A DNA stretch of 6,117 bases from Oscillospiraceae bacterium (GCA_016296635.1 JAEDIZ010000119.1:1-6117); one strand, 5' to 3'. Numbered from the stretch's first letter, positions 1 to 6,117 are shown. The notes: generated by a model not told the origin, from the letters alone. Numbers and translations are program-made.

Positions 1-815
1 TGGTTCGATTTTACCCGATTCTTTGCGTCTTTTACAGAAGCTTTACCAACTGGGACGGCCTCTACAAAAACAAATTTATCGGTCTGTCAAATTATAAGGA
101 ATTCTTCTCTTCCGGATTGTTTTGGACGCTTCTGAAAAACAATCTGATTCTTTTGATCAGTGTGCCGCTGCAGGTGTTTTTCGGCCTTATCATAGCGGTT
201 TTACTATATGAGCAGGTTCCGGGATGGCGTACCTTCCGCGCAATCTACTATGTACCGCAGATCATCTCGCTGGTCATTCTCGGTTATCTGTTCAAATCCA
301 TGTTCAGTTTGGACGGCCCGGTCAATCAGATTCTGCAGGCGATCGGGCTCGGCTCGCTTGCCAAGGAATGGCTGGTGGACGGCTCCACGGCGCTGCCCGT
401 TATGGTGTTCTGCATTACCTGGTATTCTGTCGGCTGGCAGACCATCGTCATTCTGGGCGGTATGTCTTCCATTGATACCAGCGTTTTTGAAGCAGCAACG
501 CTGGACGGCGCCAGCTTCTGGGATCGTACCTTTAAAATCATTCTCCCGATGATCACCAACATCATTACCTACTGTGTTGTAATGGCAGTTGTCTGGACAT
601 TTACCAGTCTGTTCTCGCTGATTTATTCCATGACAAACGGCGGACCGGGTTACGAAACCATGACGCTGGATTACATGATTTACGAGAAATCCTTTGTCAG
701 CGGAAGCCAGCTGGGTATGGCTTGTGCCATCGCCGTGGTTCTGCTGGTGATCGTTATGGTCATCACGGCTGCGGAAATGAAGCTCTCCGCCTGGGCGGAA
801 GAAAAGTGGGGATGA
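1..815 (+). CDS. ABC sugar transporter permease, MalF/UgpA type (5' partial)
   Basis: This is one of the two membrane subunits of a CUT1-family carbohydrate ABC importer; it would pair with the permease encoded next to form the sugar channel. The reading frame is open from the left edge (first full codon at base 3) to TGA at 813-815, giving 270 visible residues. The true start lies upstream; TTG 117 is only an internal codon, because clear family sequence precedes it (FTNWDGL, then FIGLSNYKEFF, the loop after TM1 typical of MalF-type permeases). About five further hydrophobic segments follow. The cytoplasmic EAA loop, which docks the ATPase, is at bases 489-509 (EAATLDG) and continues to an ILPM motif, matching the EAA---G---------I-LP consensus. 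The next gene starts 4 bases after the stop. The transported sugar cannot be read from the sequence. Family assignment is secure. Confidence 0.95.
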   Translation, partial: VRFYPILCVFYRSFTNWDGLYKNKFIGLSNYKEFFSSGLFWTLLKNNLILLISVPLQVFFGLIIAVLLYEQVPGWRTFRAIYYVPQIISLVILGYLFKSMFSLDGPVNQILQAIGLGSLAKEWLVDGSTALPVMVFCITWYSVGWQTIVILGGMSSIDTSVFEAATLDGASFWDRTFKIILPMITNIITYCVVMAVVWTFTSLFSLIYSMTNGGPGYETMTLDYMIYEKSFVSGSQLGMACAIAVVLLVIVMVITAAEMKLSAWAEEKWG

Positions 816-819
816 GCCT

Positions 820-1665
820 ATGCATCAGAAAAAGAAGAGCTTTGGCTATTATTTCGGCAGAACGATCATTTTTCTGATTCTGCTTGTTCTTGCGATTTCC
901 TTCCTTTATCCTTTGTTCTATATGCTTTTGAACTCTCTGAAGGATTTGAGCAGCTATTATAAGAATCCCTTCGGCCTGCCGAGCGGGACGCTGCAATGGT
1001 CGAACTTTGTTACCATGATCAGTCAGTTCAAAATCCTGACATTGTTCAAAAACAGCTTTATCATCTCGTTTTTCACGGTTTTGGGGCTGATTGCTTTCGG
1101 TATCCCGGCAAGCTATGCCTTCGCAAAGCTTCCCTTCAAGGGCAGCAACGGAATTTACCTTGCAATTCTTGCAACCCTTTTCGTGCCTGCGCAGGTTACC
1201 ATGATTCCGATGTATGTCAGTTTTGCGAAAGTCGGCCTGATCAACAATTATGCAGGTGTCATCATTGCCTACTGGGCGGCATTCCTGCCGGAAACCATTA
1301 TGCTGATGACGGCAAACTTCAAGGGCATCCCCAACGAATTGATCGAAGCGGCAACGATTGACGGCGCGAGCTTCTTCTCCCGGCTGAAAAACGTTGTTGT
1401 TCCCATGGGATGGCCGGCAATTTCGCTCTCTATCATTTTCTTCTTCATCAACTCGTGGAACGACCTGTTTACGCCGATGATCATGCTCAAGAGTATGGAC
1501 AAGCGTACGGTCATGGTTGCACTTTCCTCGCTGATCGGTCGGTATACCGGCAATCCGCCGTTCCAGTATGCGGGTCTTCTGATGAGTGCGATCCCGGCTC
1601 TGATCGTGTATGTGATCTTTGAAAAGAGCATCGTCAAGGGCATGAGCATGGGCGCGATCAAGTAA
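820..1665 (+). CDS. ABC sugar transporter permease, MalG/UgpE type
   Basis: This is the second membrane subunit of the CUT1 importer, complete at 281 residues, the usual size for MalG-type permeases. The N-terminus is short and basic (MHQKKKSFGYY) and leads into TM1 at about residues 14-37. Five more hydrophobic stretches follow. The EAA loop begins at E176 (EAATIDGASFF), with G182 and a VVVPMG ending, the site that contacts the ATP-binding subunit. The C-terminus GMSMGAIK is the characteristic ending of this family. ATG 820 is supported by a GGGG run at 808-811 with 8-base spacing, and by its position 4 bases after the previous stop, so coupled translation is likely. No ATPase gene is visible. 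Many Firmicute CUT1 systems share a remotely encoded MsmK-type ATPase, so this need not be a defect. Substrate is unknown. Confidence 0.96.
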   Translation: MHQKKKSFGYYFGRTIIFLILLVLAISFLYPLFYMLLNSLKDLSSYYKNPFGLPSGTLQWSNFVTMISQFKILTLFKNSFIISFFTVLGLIAFGIPASYAFAKLPFKGSNGIYLAILATLFVPAQVTMIPMYVSFAKVGLINNYAGVIIAYWAAFLPETIMLMTANFKGIPNELIEAATIDGASFFSRLKNVVVPMGWPAISLSIIFFFINSWNDLFTPMIMLKSMDKRTVMVALSSLIGRYTGNPPFQYAGLLMSAIPALIVYVIFEKSIVKGMSMGAIK

Positions 1666-1668
1666 GCG

Positions 1669-2316
1669 ATGGGAAAGTTTATTGGACCGGACAGTCCGGT
1701 GTTGCGGGCGGTCGGAATTGTCGGAGATTTGGTTTTGCTGAATCTTCTGTTTTTGATCTGCTGCGTTCCGATCATTACGATCGGAGCATCCGCAACCGCT
1801 TTGTACACCGCGGTTATGAAGATCCTGCGCAAAGAGGGCGGCTTTTCCGGCAGAGAGTTTTTCCTTGCATTCAAGCGAAACTTCCGGCAGACGGTACCGA
1901 TGACGCTGATTCTGATTGCGGCAGCTGCCTTGCTGTTTTTTACATGGCAGGGGCTTACATCCGGTGCAGACCGGTTCGGATTTTTATCGTGGTTCGCGTG
2001 GGGAATCGCTGCAATTGCGTTTTTGCTGGAGATAAGCTATGTTTTTGCGGTGCAGGCGAGATTTCAGAATACAATCGGCGGCACAATGAAGAATGCACTG
2101 CTTCTTGCAGTGGCCCACCCGCTGTATTCGGTCTGTATTGCAGCATGCACGACTGCTCCGCTGGCGCTTCTGCTGTTTGCAACCTACTATTTTCTGCTGA
2201 CCAGTATGGTATGGTGCTTATTCGGATGTGCGGGACTTGCGATGTTGAACAGCCTTTGTTTTCAGAAAATGTTTGAGCCGTTTGTTTCGGAACAGACGGA
2301 TGAGGAAAGAAGGTAG
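1669..2316 (+). CDS. YesL-like DUF624 integral membrane protein
   Basis: This 215-residue membrane protein belongs to the DUF624/YesL family, named after B. subtilis YesL in the rhamnogalacturonan utilisation locus. Family members commonly sit beside CUT1 sugar permeases, but their biochemical role is not established. The N-terminal family signature is visible: D8-S-P, G19-D20, N25-L-L, the C31-C32-V-P stretch and T37-I-G-A-S, followed by A44-L-Y. About five hydrophobic segments can be seen, at roughly 18-42, 76-96, 103-125, 140-175 (possibly two helices) and 180-198, with a basic loop (KRNFRQ) before the second. ATG 1669 lies 3 bases after the permease stop and has no clear Shine-Dalgarno sequence, so it probably depends on ribosomes terminating on the permease gene. 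An accessory role in transporter assembly or uptake is inferred from gene order only. Confidence 0.88.
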   Translation: MGKFIGPDSPVLRAVGIVGDLVLLNLLFLICCVPIITIGASATALYTAVMKILRKEGGFSGREFFLAFKRNFRQTVPMTLILIAAAALLFFTWQGLTSGADRFGFLSWFAWGIAAIAFLLEISYVFAVQARFQNTIGGTMKNALLLAVAHPLYSVCIAACTTAPLALLLFATYYFLLTSMVWCLFGCAGLAMLNSLCFQKMFEPFVSEQTDEERR

Positions 2317-2320
2317 TCAA

Positions 2321-2947
2321 TTGCTGGAGCTTATGAAGAAAAGCGTTGATCTTGACGCGCTTGAAACAATCTATGATGCGCCGTTTACGAAGGAATCCAT
2401 TGCTCGCGATTTTGATATCCGAGGCGGCGAATGGACGCTGGAGGGAGAATGGCTCACGGGAAAAAACCGGGAGAACTGCCCGGGCATGATCATTTCCAGA
2501 CAGGATTATTACGGCCCGGTCATGCTGGATTTTGAGGCAAGAACGGTTCTGCCCTGCACGCATGATATCAACTGGATGTGGAGCGGAAGCTGGGACTATG
2601 AAACCAATACCCGGGCGCTGGCCTATGTCTGTGGACTGGAGGGCTGGTGGGACGGCAAGGTCGGCTTCGAGAAATCTCCGGAATACAAATACAACTGCGG
2701 AACGAAGCTGTTCCACTTCACGCCGGGTCAGACCTATCATATTCAGTGCGGCAGCATCGGAGGCCATGTGTTCTGTCTGATAGACGGCGTGCTTGCCATT
2801 GAAACCACGGATCCGGATCCCATTGATCAGACCAAGTTCGGCAAAATCGGGTTTGAGGCTTACTGCAGCCATATTCAGATCCGAAATCTGAAGATCAAAA
2901 AACTCAACTATCGGGACAATGTGATCGATTATGTCCCGGAATTCTGA
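2321..2947 (+). CDS. Cytosolic concanavalin A-like (DUF1961/DUF1080-like) protein of unknown function
   Basis: I do not recognise a characterised homologue. The protein has an aromatic-rich centre (W85, W87, W91, W109, W110), an F133-T-P-G-Q-T-Y-H-I strand, an I-D155-G156 turn and a closing G174-K-I-G-F strand followed by IQIRNLKIKKL. This order is typical of beta-sandwich domains of the concanavalin A-like lectin/glucanase superfamily, such as YesU (DUF1961) or DUF1080 proteins. There is no signal peptide and there are seven cysteines, so a cytoplasmic location is likely. I chose TTG 2321 (208 residues) because AGAAGG at 2308-2313 stands 7 bases upstream, and the 4-base gap after the previous stop matches the other junctions. 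Alternatives are ATG 2333 (GGAG only 3 bases away), ATG 2300 and TTG 2273, the last two overlapping the preceding gene. It ends in tandem stops, TGA-TAG. Binding or cleaving imported sugar is a guess from context. Confidence 0.78.
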   Translation: MLELMKKSVDLDALETIYDAPFTKESIARDFDIRGGEWTLEGEWLTGKNRENCPGMIISRQDYYGPVMLDFEARTVLPCTHDINWMWSGSWDYETNTRALAYVCGLEGWWDGKVGFEKSPEYKYNCGTKLFHFTPGQTYHIQCGSIGGHVFCLIDGVLAIETTDPDPIDQTKFGKIGFEAYCSHIQIRNLKIKKLNYRDNVIDYVPEF

Positions 2948-2948
2948 T

Positions 2949-2954
2949 AGGAGG
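2949..2954 (+). promoter_or_regulatory. Perfect AGGAGG ribosome binding site of the isomerase gene
   Basis: AGGAGG stands 7 bases before ATG 2962 and overlaps the second of the tandem stop codons of the preceding gene. It is the strongest site in the operon. The preceding genes rely on weak or absent sites, so the isomerase is probably translated more strongly and independently of the membrane-protein genes. Confidence 0.9.
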
Positions 2955-2961
2955 TAGTATT

Positions 2962-4317
2962 ATGAAAGTTCAGCCCACAAAAGTGATTATTCTCAGCGTC
3001 GGTGATGCGCAATATCCGCAGGATGCGTTGGGAAAGGTAATTGAAAGTGTCCGTGAAGGCGTTGCCACGCTGCCGTCTGCTGAAGTTGTAGGCGCCTATA
3101 CCATCATGGATGACAAGGATGCGGACATTGTTGCTTCCGAGGTATCGGAGAAGATCTTTGACGCCATCATTGTGAACTATGTTTCCTGGCATATCACGCC
3201 CTATGTCATGCGCACGCTGAAGAACTACAAGGAAAAGCCAATTCTGGTTTGGGGAATCGGCGGTTGGACGGATGCAAGCGGCAAGCTGATCGCTCCGGCA
3301 GCCGCTGCCGGCACGACAGCGCTGGTTCCGGTTCTGAAAGAACTGGAATACAAGTACATGGTCATCAACCAGAAGCCGGACGAGGCTCTGAGACTGCAGG
3401 AGGTTGATAAGTTCCTGCATACCGTCGGTGCGGTCAAGGCTGTACATCATTCCCGGATCGGTCTGTACGGCTATGCGGATATGGGCCTTTTCAGCTGCGC
3501 CTACAATAAGACGCTGGCGTTCAAGAAACTGGGTGTAGACATCGAGGATTATCTGGCATATGATCTTGTTGATCAGATGAAGGGATATACCGATGAGGAA
3601 GTAGCAGCTGCCGTTGAGGAAATCAAGCAGAAAACGACCTTTGAGAACGAAATCAAGGACGAGACCATTGCAAAGGTTGCCCGGCTGTATCTTGCCATGA
3701 AGGGCAAAAAGGGCCAGCGCGGTCTGGATGCGATTTCCATCAAGTGCGTATACGGTGTGACGCAGATGGGCTTCAATCCCTGCCTTGCACAGAGCCTGCT
3801 TGCAGATAAGGATACCAGCGTCATCTGCGAATGCGATGCCTACGGCATGCTGACCGGCATTATTCTTTCCAGAGTGAGCGGCCAGTCTTCTGCCTTTGTG
3901 GAGCATTATGAGGTGTTTGATGACTCTGTGCTGGTGGGTGTCTGCGGCTTCGTGCCCAGAGATTTCATCGAGGGCGACATGAAGATCCGCAGCGCAAATC
4001 TGGGAGAATTCAACACCGGCATCAGCAATGTTTCCAAAATGAAAACCGGTGTTGTGACCTATGCGCGTCTGTATGAAACCAAGGGCGATTACAAGCTCTT
4101 CCTTGGCAAGGGCGAGGCAATGCCGAATCCCAAGTGGACAGAGGCCGGTTGGTGCGACCCGACGCCGGATTTCCCCAGCGTCCTGCTAAAGCCCGGCAAG
4201 GATATGCAGTATTACATGGAAAATGTCCCCGGTCAGCACATTGTCATGATCTATGGCGACTGGGAAGAGGAAATTGAACTGTTCTGCAAATTCGCGGGAA
4301 TTGAAGTTGAAAAATAA
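2962..4317 (+). CDS. L-fucose/L-arabinose isomerase family protein
   Basis: This is a predicted cytosolic ketol-isomerase, converting an aldose to a ketose, of the shorter FucI-related type (451 residues against about 590 for E. coli FucI). The N-terminal Rossmann-like region opens with TKVIILSVGD, continues with ILVWGIGGW and reaches R165-I-G-L-Y-G. The central acidic motif is C-E290-C-D292, matching the E-x-D region of FucI that supplies a metal ligand. The C-terminal motif is GQH426-IVMIYGD, matching the last metal-binding histidine region. Two places look unusual: where relatives usually have H-C-G or H-C-T before a proline there is GVC328GFVP, and an R-S-H-F type motif reads RSANLG. Substrate preference may therefore differ from fucose or arabinose, or the active site may be altered. 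The next gene is an FGGY kinase, the usual partner that phosphorylates the ketose. Start ATG 2962 is certain from its ribosome binding site. The family call is good; the sugar is unknown. Confidence 0.87.
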   Translation: MKVQPTKVIILSVGDAQYPQDALGKVIESVREGVATLPSAEVVGAYTIMDDKDADIVASEVSEKIFDAIIVNYVSWHITPYVMRTLKNYKEKPILVWGIGGWTDASGKLIAPAAAAGTTALVPVLKELEYKYMVINQKPDEALRLQEVDKFLHTVGAVKAVHHSRIGLYGYADMGLFSCAYNKTLAFKKLGVDIEDYLAYDLVDQMKGYTDEEVAAAVEEIKQKTTFENEIKDETIAKVARLYLAMKGKKGQRGLDAISIKCVYGVTQMGFNPCLAQSLLADKDTSVICECDAYGMLTGIILSRVSGQSSAFVEHYEVFDDSVLVGVCGFVPRDFIEGDMKIRSANLGEFNTGISNVSKMKTGVVTYARLYETKGDYKLFLGKGEAMPNPKWTEAGWCDPTPDFPSVLLKPGKDMQYYMENVPGQHIVMIYGDWEEEIELFCKFAGIEVEK

Positions 4318-4321
4318 AACC

Positions 4322-4353
4322 GGTTTGGCGGCAGGGAAACCTGCCGCCAAACT
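4322..4353 (+). other. Intercistronic hairpin with GAAA tetraloop between isomerase and kinase
   Basis: A perfect 13-bp inverted repeat (4323-4335 GTTTGGCGGCAGG and 4340-4352 CCTGCCGCCAAAC) encloses the loop GAAA at 4336-4339, a GNRA-type tetraloop. A G-U pair can extend it by one. It begins 5 bases after the isomerase stop and ends 6 bases before the GGAG of the kinase. What follows is TTGAACGG with no U-tract, so it is not a classical intrinsic terminator. It is more likely an mRNA-stabilising or processing element, or one that tunes the ratio of isomerase to kinase. The structure is seen directly; the role is inferred. Confidence 0.85.
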
Positions 4354-4358
4354 TGAAC

Positions 4359-4362
4359 GGAG
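4359..4362 (+). promoter_or_regulatory. GGAG ribosome binding site of the kinase gene
   Basis: GGAG lies 6 bases before ATG 4369 and fixes this start over the second in-frame ATG at 4375. The site stands just beyond the intercistronic hairpin, so the folded stem leaves it accessible. Confidence 0.8.
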
Positions 4363-4368
4363 AACAAT

Positions 4369-5877
4369 ATGGGAATGATTCTGACTTTTGATGTGGGAAC
4401 CACATCGATGAAATGCTGCGCCTTCGATGAGAACTTCGCCGTGGCGGCGGCTTCTACCGCGGAATATGCGCTGGAAACCAAAGGCAGCTGCGTGGAAGCA
4501 GATCCGGAGCTTTACTGGCAGGGGCTCTGCAGCAGCACGAAGGCGGTTCTGTCGCAGGGCGTGCCGGCAGAAGCAATCACGGCAGTCGCAATCACAACGC
4601 AGGGAGAAACCATGATCGCGTTGGATGACAATGACAAGCCGGTGCTGCCTGCCATTGTATGGCTGGACGAGCGCGCCGGTGAGCAGGCCCGGGAGCTGAC
4701 GCAGAAAATCGGTGCTGACAGACTTTACAGAACCACGGGTCTGCCATCCATTACCGGTGCAGCGCCCATTGCAAAGCTGAAATGGCTGATGGATCAGCCT
4801 GAACTGAAGCAGAAGATCCGGAAGGTACTTTTGTTGGAAGATTATCTGATTTATCGGCTCAGCGGCGCTTTTGCCACCGAGCAGTCGCTGGTGTGTTCTA
4901 CGGGATATTACAATATTCTCGCACATCGGTACGAATCGGATTTCCTGACGATGACCGGTGTTGGGAAGGGGATTCTGCCGACGGTCTATCCGTGCGGAAC
5001 AGTTGTCGGCACGGTTACGGCGCAGGCAGCGGCACAGACCGGCCTTCAGACTGACTGCAGCGTTGTCTGTACGGCCATGGATCAGACGGCAAGCGCCGTC
5101 GGCGCAGGGAATGTGGAACCCGGCGTTGTGTCGGAAACCACCGGCACCTGCTTGACGGTGGCTGCTGCAACGCGGGAGCCGAACTTCGAAACGGGCAGCG
5201 AGCTGCAGTATTACACCCATTATGACGGAAGCTATCTGGCACTGGCGTACAACCCGACTGCGGCCATTGTCATGAAATGGTTCAAGGATCATTTTGTGCA
5301 GGATACGGAGGGGTGCGTGAATAGCGGCGAAAATCCGTATCAGTACATGAGCAAGCTTGCTGCTGGAGTACCGGCAGGCTGCGACGGTGTGATGCTGCTG
5401 CCGCATTTTGCCGGGAAGGTCATGCCGAAGGCCGTCGAAACCATGCGTGGTGCATTTGCAGGTGTCGGACTTGGCACCACAAGGGCACATTTTATCAGGG
5501 CAATCATGGAAGGTGTCAGTTTTATGCTGAAAGAAAACCTGAGCCTGTTCGAGCGGGCAGGAATTGCTGTGTCGCAGATCCGCTCGCTGGGCGGCGGCGC
5601 ACGGGATCAGGTTTGGTGTCAGATCAAGGCGGATGTGATCGGTCAGCCGGTGATCACGACCGCCAATGAGGAGTCGACATCTCTCGGCGCTGCCATTCTT
5701 GCGATGAAGGCGATGAACCCAGAAACAGATGTTCCTGCGATCTGCAGGAAAGCTGTTCGTATGCAGAAACAGTATCTGCCGGGGAAGGATGCTCCGATTT
5801 ATCCGACGTTGTATCAGAAGTATCTCCGGCTGGATGCACTTCTGGAACAGTTCTATACGCAGATCTGTGATTATTGA
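4369..5877 (+). CDS. FGGY-family carbohydrate kinase (xylulokinase-like, substrate unassigned)
   Basis: This cytosolic ATP-dependent sugar kinase is complete at 502 residues, a normal FGGY length. The N-terminal phosphate-binding motif is F7-D8-V-G10-T-T-S13. The sugar-site region is ITTQ78-G-E80-T81 followed by W98-L-D100-E-R102. The likely catalytic base is D238 in MDQTASAVGAG, followed by a TTGTCL phosphate loop. Residues 361-381, from GAFAGVG to RAIME, fit the FGGY family signature 2 as I remember it. The adenosine-binding motif is G408-G-G-A, followed by WCQIKADVIGQPV. Xylulokinases usually have Q-M-H at the sugar site, and QGET differs from this and is closer to the glycerol kinase pattern, so a xylulokinase label would be an over-call. 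Following an isomerase-family gene, it most likely phosphorylates the ketose that enzyme makes. It is the last gene before a strong terminator. Confidence 0.92.
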   Translation: MGMILTFDVGTTSMKCCAFDENFAVAAASTAEYALETKGSCVEADPELYWQGLCSSTKAVLSQGVPAEAITAVAITTQGETMIALDDNDKPVLPAIVWLDERAGEQARELTQKIGADRLYRTTGLPSITGAAPIAKLKWLMDQPELKQKIRKVLLLEDYLIYRLSGAFATEQSLVCSTGYYNILAHRYESDFLTMTGVGKGILPTVYPCGTVVGTVTAQAAAQTGLQTDCSVVCTAMDQTASAVGAGNVEPGVVSETTGTCLTVAAATREPNFETGSELQYYTHYDGSYLALAYNPTAAIVMKWFKDHFVQDTEGCVNSGENPYQYMSKLAAGVPAGCDGVMLLPHFAGKVMPKAVETMRGAFAGVGLGTTRAHFIRAIMEGVSFMLKENLSLFERAGIAVSQIRSLGGGARDQVWCQIKADVIGQPVITTANEESTSLGAAILAMKAMNPETDVPAICRKAVRMQKQYLPGKDAPIYPTLYQKYLRLDALLEQFYTQICDY

Positions 5878-5892
5878 GACCAGATTTTTTTG

Positions 5893-5940
5893 AAAGTCAA
5901 AACCGCCGGCTATGCCGACGGTTTTGACTTTATTTGTGTT
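5893..5940 (+). terminator. Rho-independent terminator of the sugar operon
   Basis: An 18-bp stem (5893-5910 with 5914-5931) has a single C5906/A5918 mismatch and a TAT loop. The sequence TTTATTTGTGTT follows at its 3' side. It starts 15 bases after the kinase stop and faces the operon's direction. On the minus strand the hairpin is followed by an A-run rather than U, so it should act only on plus-strand transcription. It separates the sugar operon from the spoVT-like gene. Confidence 0.92.
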
Positions 5941-5958
5941 CTGCGCATCATGATTGGT

Positions 5959-5987
5959 GCATATCCGGGCGGAATCTGCGGATAATA
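5959..5987 (+). promoter_or_regulatory. Candidate sigma-G-like promoter for the spoVT-like gene
   Basis: GCATA at 5959-5963 and GATAATA at 5981-5987 are separated by 17 bases. As I recall the Bacillus sigma-G consensus (GHATR, 17-18 bases, CATWHTA), the -35 box matches fully and the -10 box matches at six of seven positions. The -10 also resembles a sigma-A box (GATAAT), but the -35 fits TTGACA poorly. The resulting leader would be about 90 bases. B. subtilis spoVT is transcribed by sigma-G, which makes the reading plausible. The rest of the 145-base gap shows no convincing small gene. Confidence 0.45.
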
Positions 5988-6085
5988 ATGGGGCAAGCTG
6001 ATATTCATGACAGAAAAGAAAATATTTCACAGAAGTGACAGAGGCCTGCATGAAATCAGAAAAAAACGATGAGTGAGGGAAACAG

Positions 6086-6117
6086 ATGAAAGCAACAGGT
6101 ATTGTACGCCGTATCGA
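6086..6117 (+). CDS. spoVT: SpoVT/AbrB-family transcriptional regulator (3' partial, first 11 codons)
   Basis: Only the first residues are present, MKATGIVRRID, with the last codon one base short. This matches the start of stage V sporulation protein T, an AbrB-type swapped-hairpin DNA-binding protein that controls late forespore gene expression and, in full-length form, carries a C-terminal GAF domain. AbrB itself begins similarly but usually reads MKSTGIVRKVD, so SpoVT is the better match. GAGGGA at 6075-6080 is a suitable ribosome binding site 5 bases before the ATG. The gene lies beyond the operon terminator and is unlikely to be functionally tied to sugar use. The identification rests on 11 residues and cannot exclude another AbrB paralogue. 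Confidence 0.75.
   Translation, partial: MKATGIVRRI

Noticed and set aside
117..119. TTG 117 as the start of the first permease
   Set aside because: The frame is open to the left edge, and the upstream residues contain the typical MalF-type FTNWDGL and GLSNYKEFF sequence, so the gene is truncated by the window rather than starting here.
2811..2821. A short direct repeat, GGATCC twice in a row, in the lectin-like gene
   Set aside because: It simply encodes the Asp-Pro-Asp-Pro residues and has no other copies or context to suggest a functional repeat.
1955..2872. A 305-codon minus-strand open frame opposite the yesL-like and lectin-like genes
   Set aside because: It is in the aligned antisense phase of the lectin-like gene, its composition is not protein-like, and it crosses a gene boundary; best explained as a codon-bias shadow.
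2929..3906. A 325-codon minus-strand open frame opposite the isomerase gene
   Set aside because: Same aligned antisense phase as above, with no domain and no convincing start context; the sense frame has a perfect ribosome binding site and family motifs.
4322..4360. The isomerase-kinase hairpin as an intrinsic terminator
   Set aside because: The sequence after the stem is TTGAACGG with no U-tract, and the kinase lies immediately downstream with no promoter visible in the gap.
4186..6051. A 621-codon open frame on the minus strand covering the whole kinase gene, the terminator and part of the intergenic region
   Set aside because: It is codon-aligned with the sense genes, so it stays open simply because TTA, CTA and TCA are avoided in them. 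The translation is rich in Cys, His and Arg with no recognisable domain, and the sense strand encodes a clear FGGY kinase.
5941..6085. Small ORFs in the gap before the spoVT-like gene (for example from ATG 5950, 6050 and 6069)
   Set aside because: All end within about a dozen codons and show no coding character; the last two merely overlap the spoVT-like leader.

Overview
The window looks like chromosome from a spore-forming Firmicute of the class Clostridia, possibly a gut Oscillospiraceae- or Lachnospiraceae-type organism. Three things point this way: strong AGGAGG-type ribosome binding sites, moderate GC (roughly half by eye), and a truncated 3' gene whose first residues read like SpoVT. 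The DUF624/YesL gene next to CUT1-type sugar permeases is also a Firmicute arrangement. The class is firm; anything finer is a guess.

Positions 1-5877 hold six tightly packed plus-strand genes that read as one sugar uptake and catabolism operon. In order they are a MalF/UgpA-type ABC permease (5' end outside the window), a MalG/UgpE-type permease, a YesL-like DUF624 membrane protein, a cytosolic concanavalin A-like/DUF1961-like protein, an L-fucose/L-arabinose isomerase family protein, and an FGGY carbohydrate kinase. The first four genes are 3-4 bases apart if the fourth starts at TTG 2321, which suggests translational coupling. The isomerase has its own perfect AGGAGG. A 13-bp hairpin with a GAAA loop, lacking a U-tract, fills most of the gap between isomerase and kinase. 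A strong intrinsic terminator at about 5893-5940 closes the operon.

The inferred logic is that a sugar or oligosaccharide enters through the ABC importer, whose binding protein would lie upstream and whose ATPase is not in view. An aldose is then isomerised to a ketose, and the FGGY kinase phosphorylates it. No aldolase, epimerase, glycosidase or regulator is in the window, so the substrate cannot be named. The isomerase lacks histidines I would expect in the family, and the kinase has an uncommon QGET sugar-site motif, so this may be a catabolic route that is not the textbook fucose, arabinose or xylose one.

After the terminator, a 145-base intergenic region carries a candidate sigma-G-like promoter, followed by the first 11 codons of a spoVT/AbrB-family regulator that runs off the 3' edge. 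I found no RNA genes, CRISPR arrays, insertion sequences or minus-strand genes that I can support.
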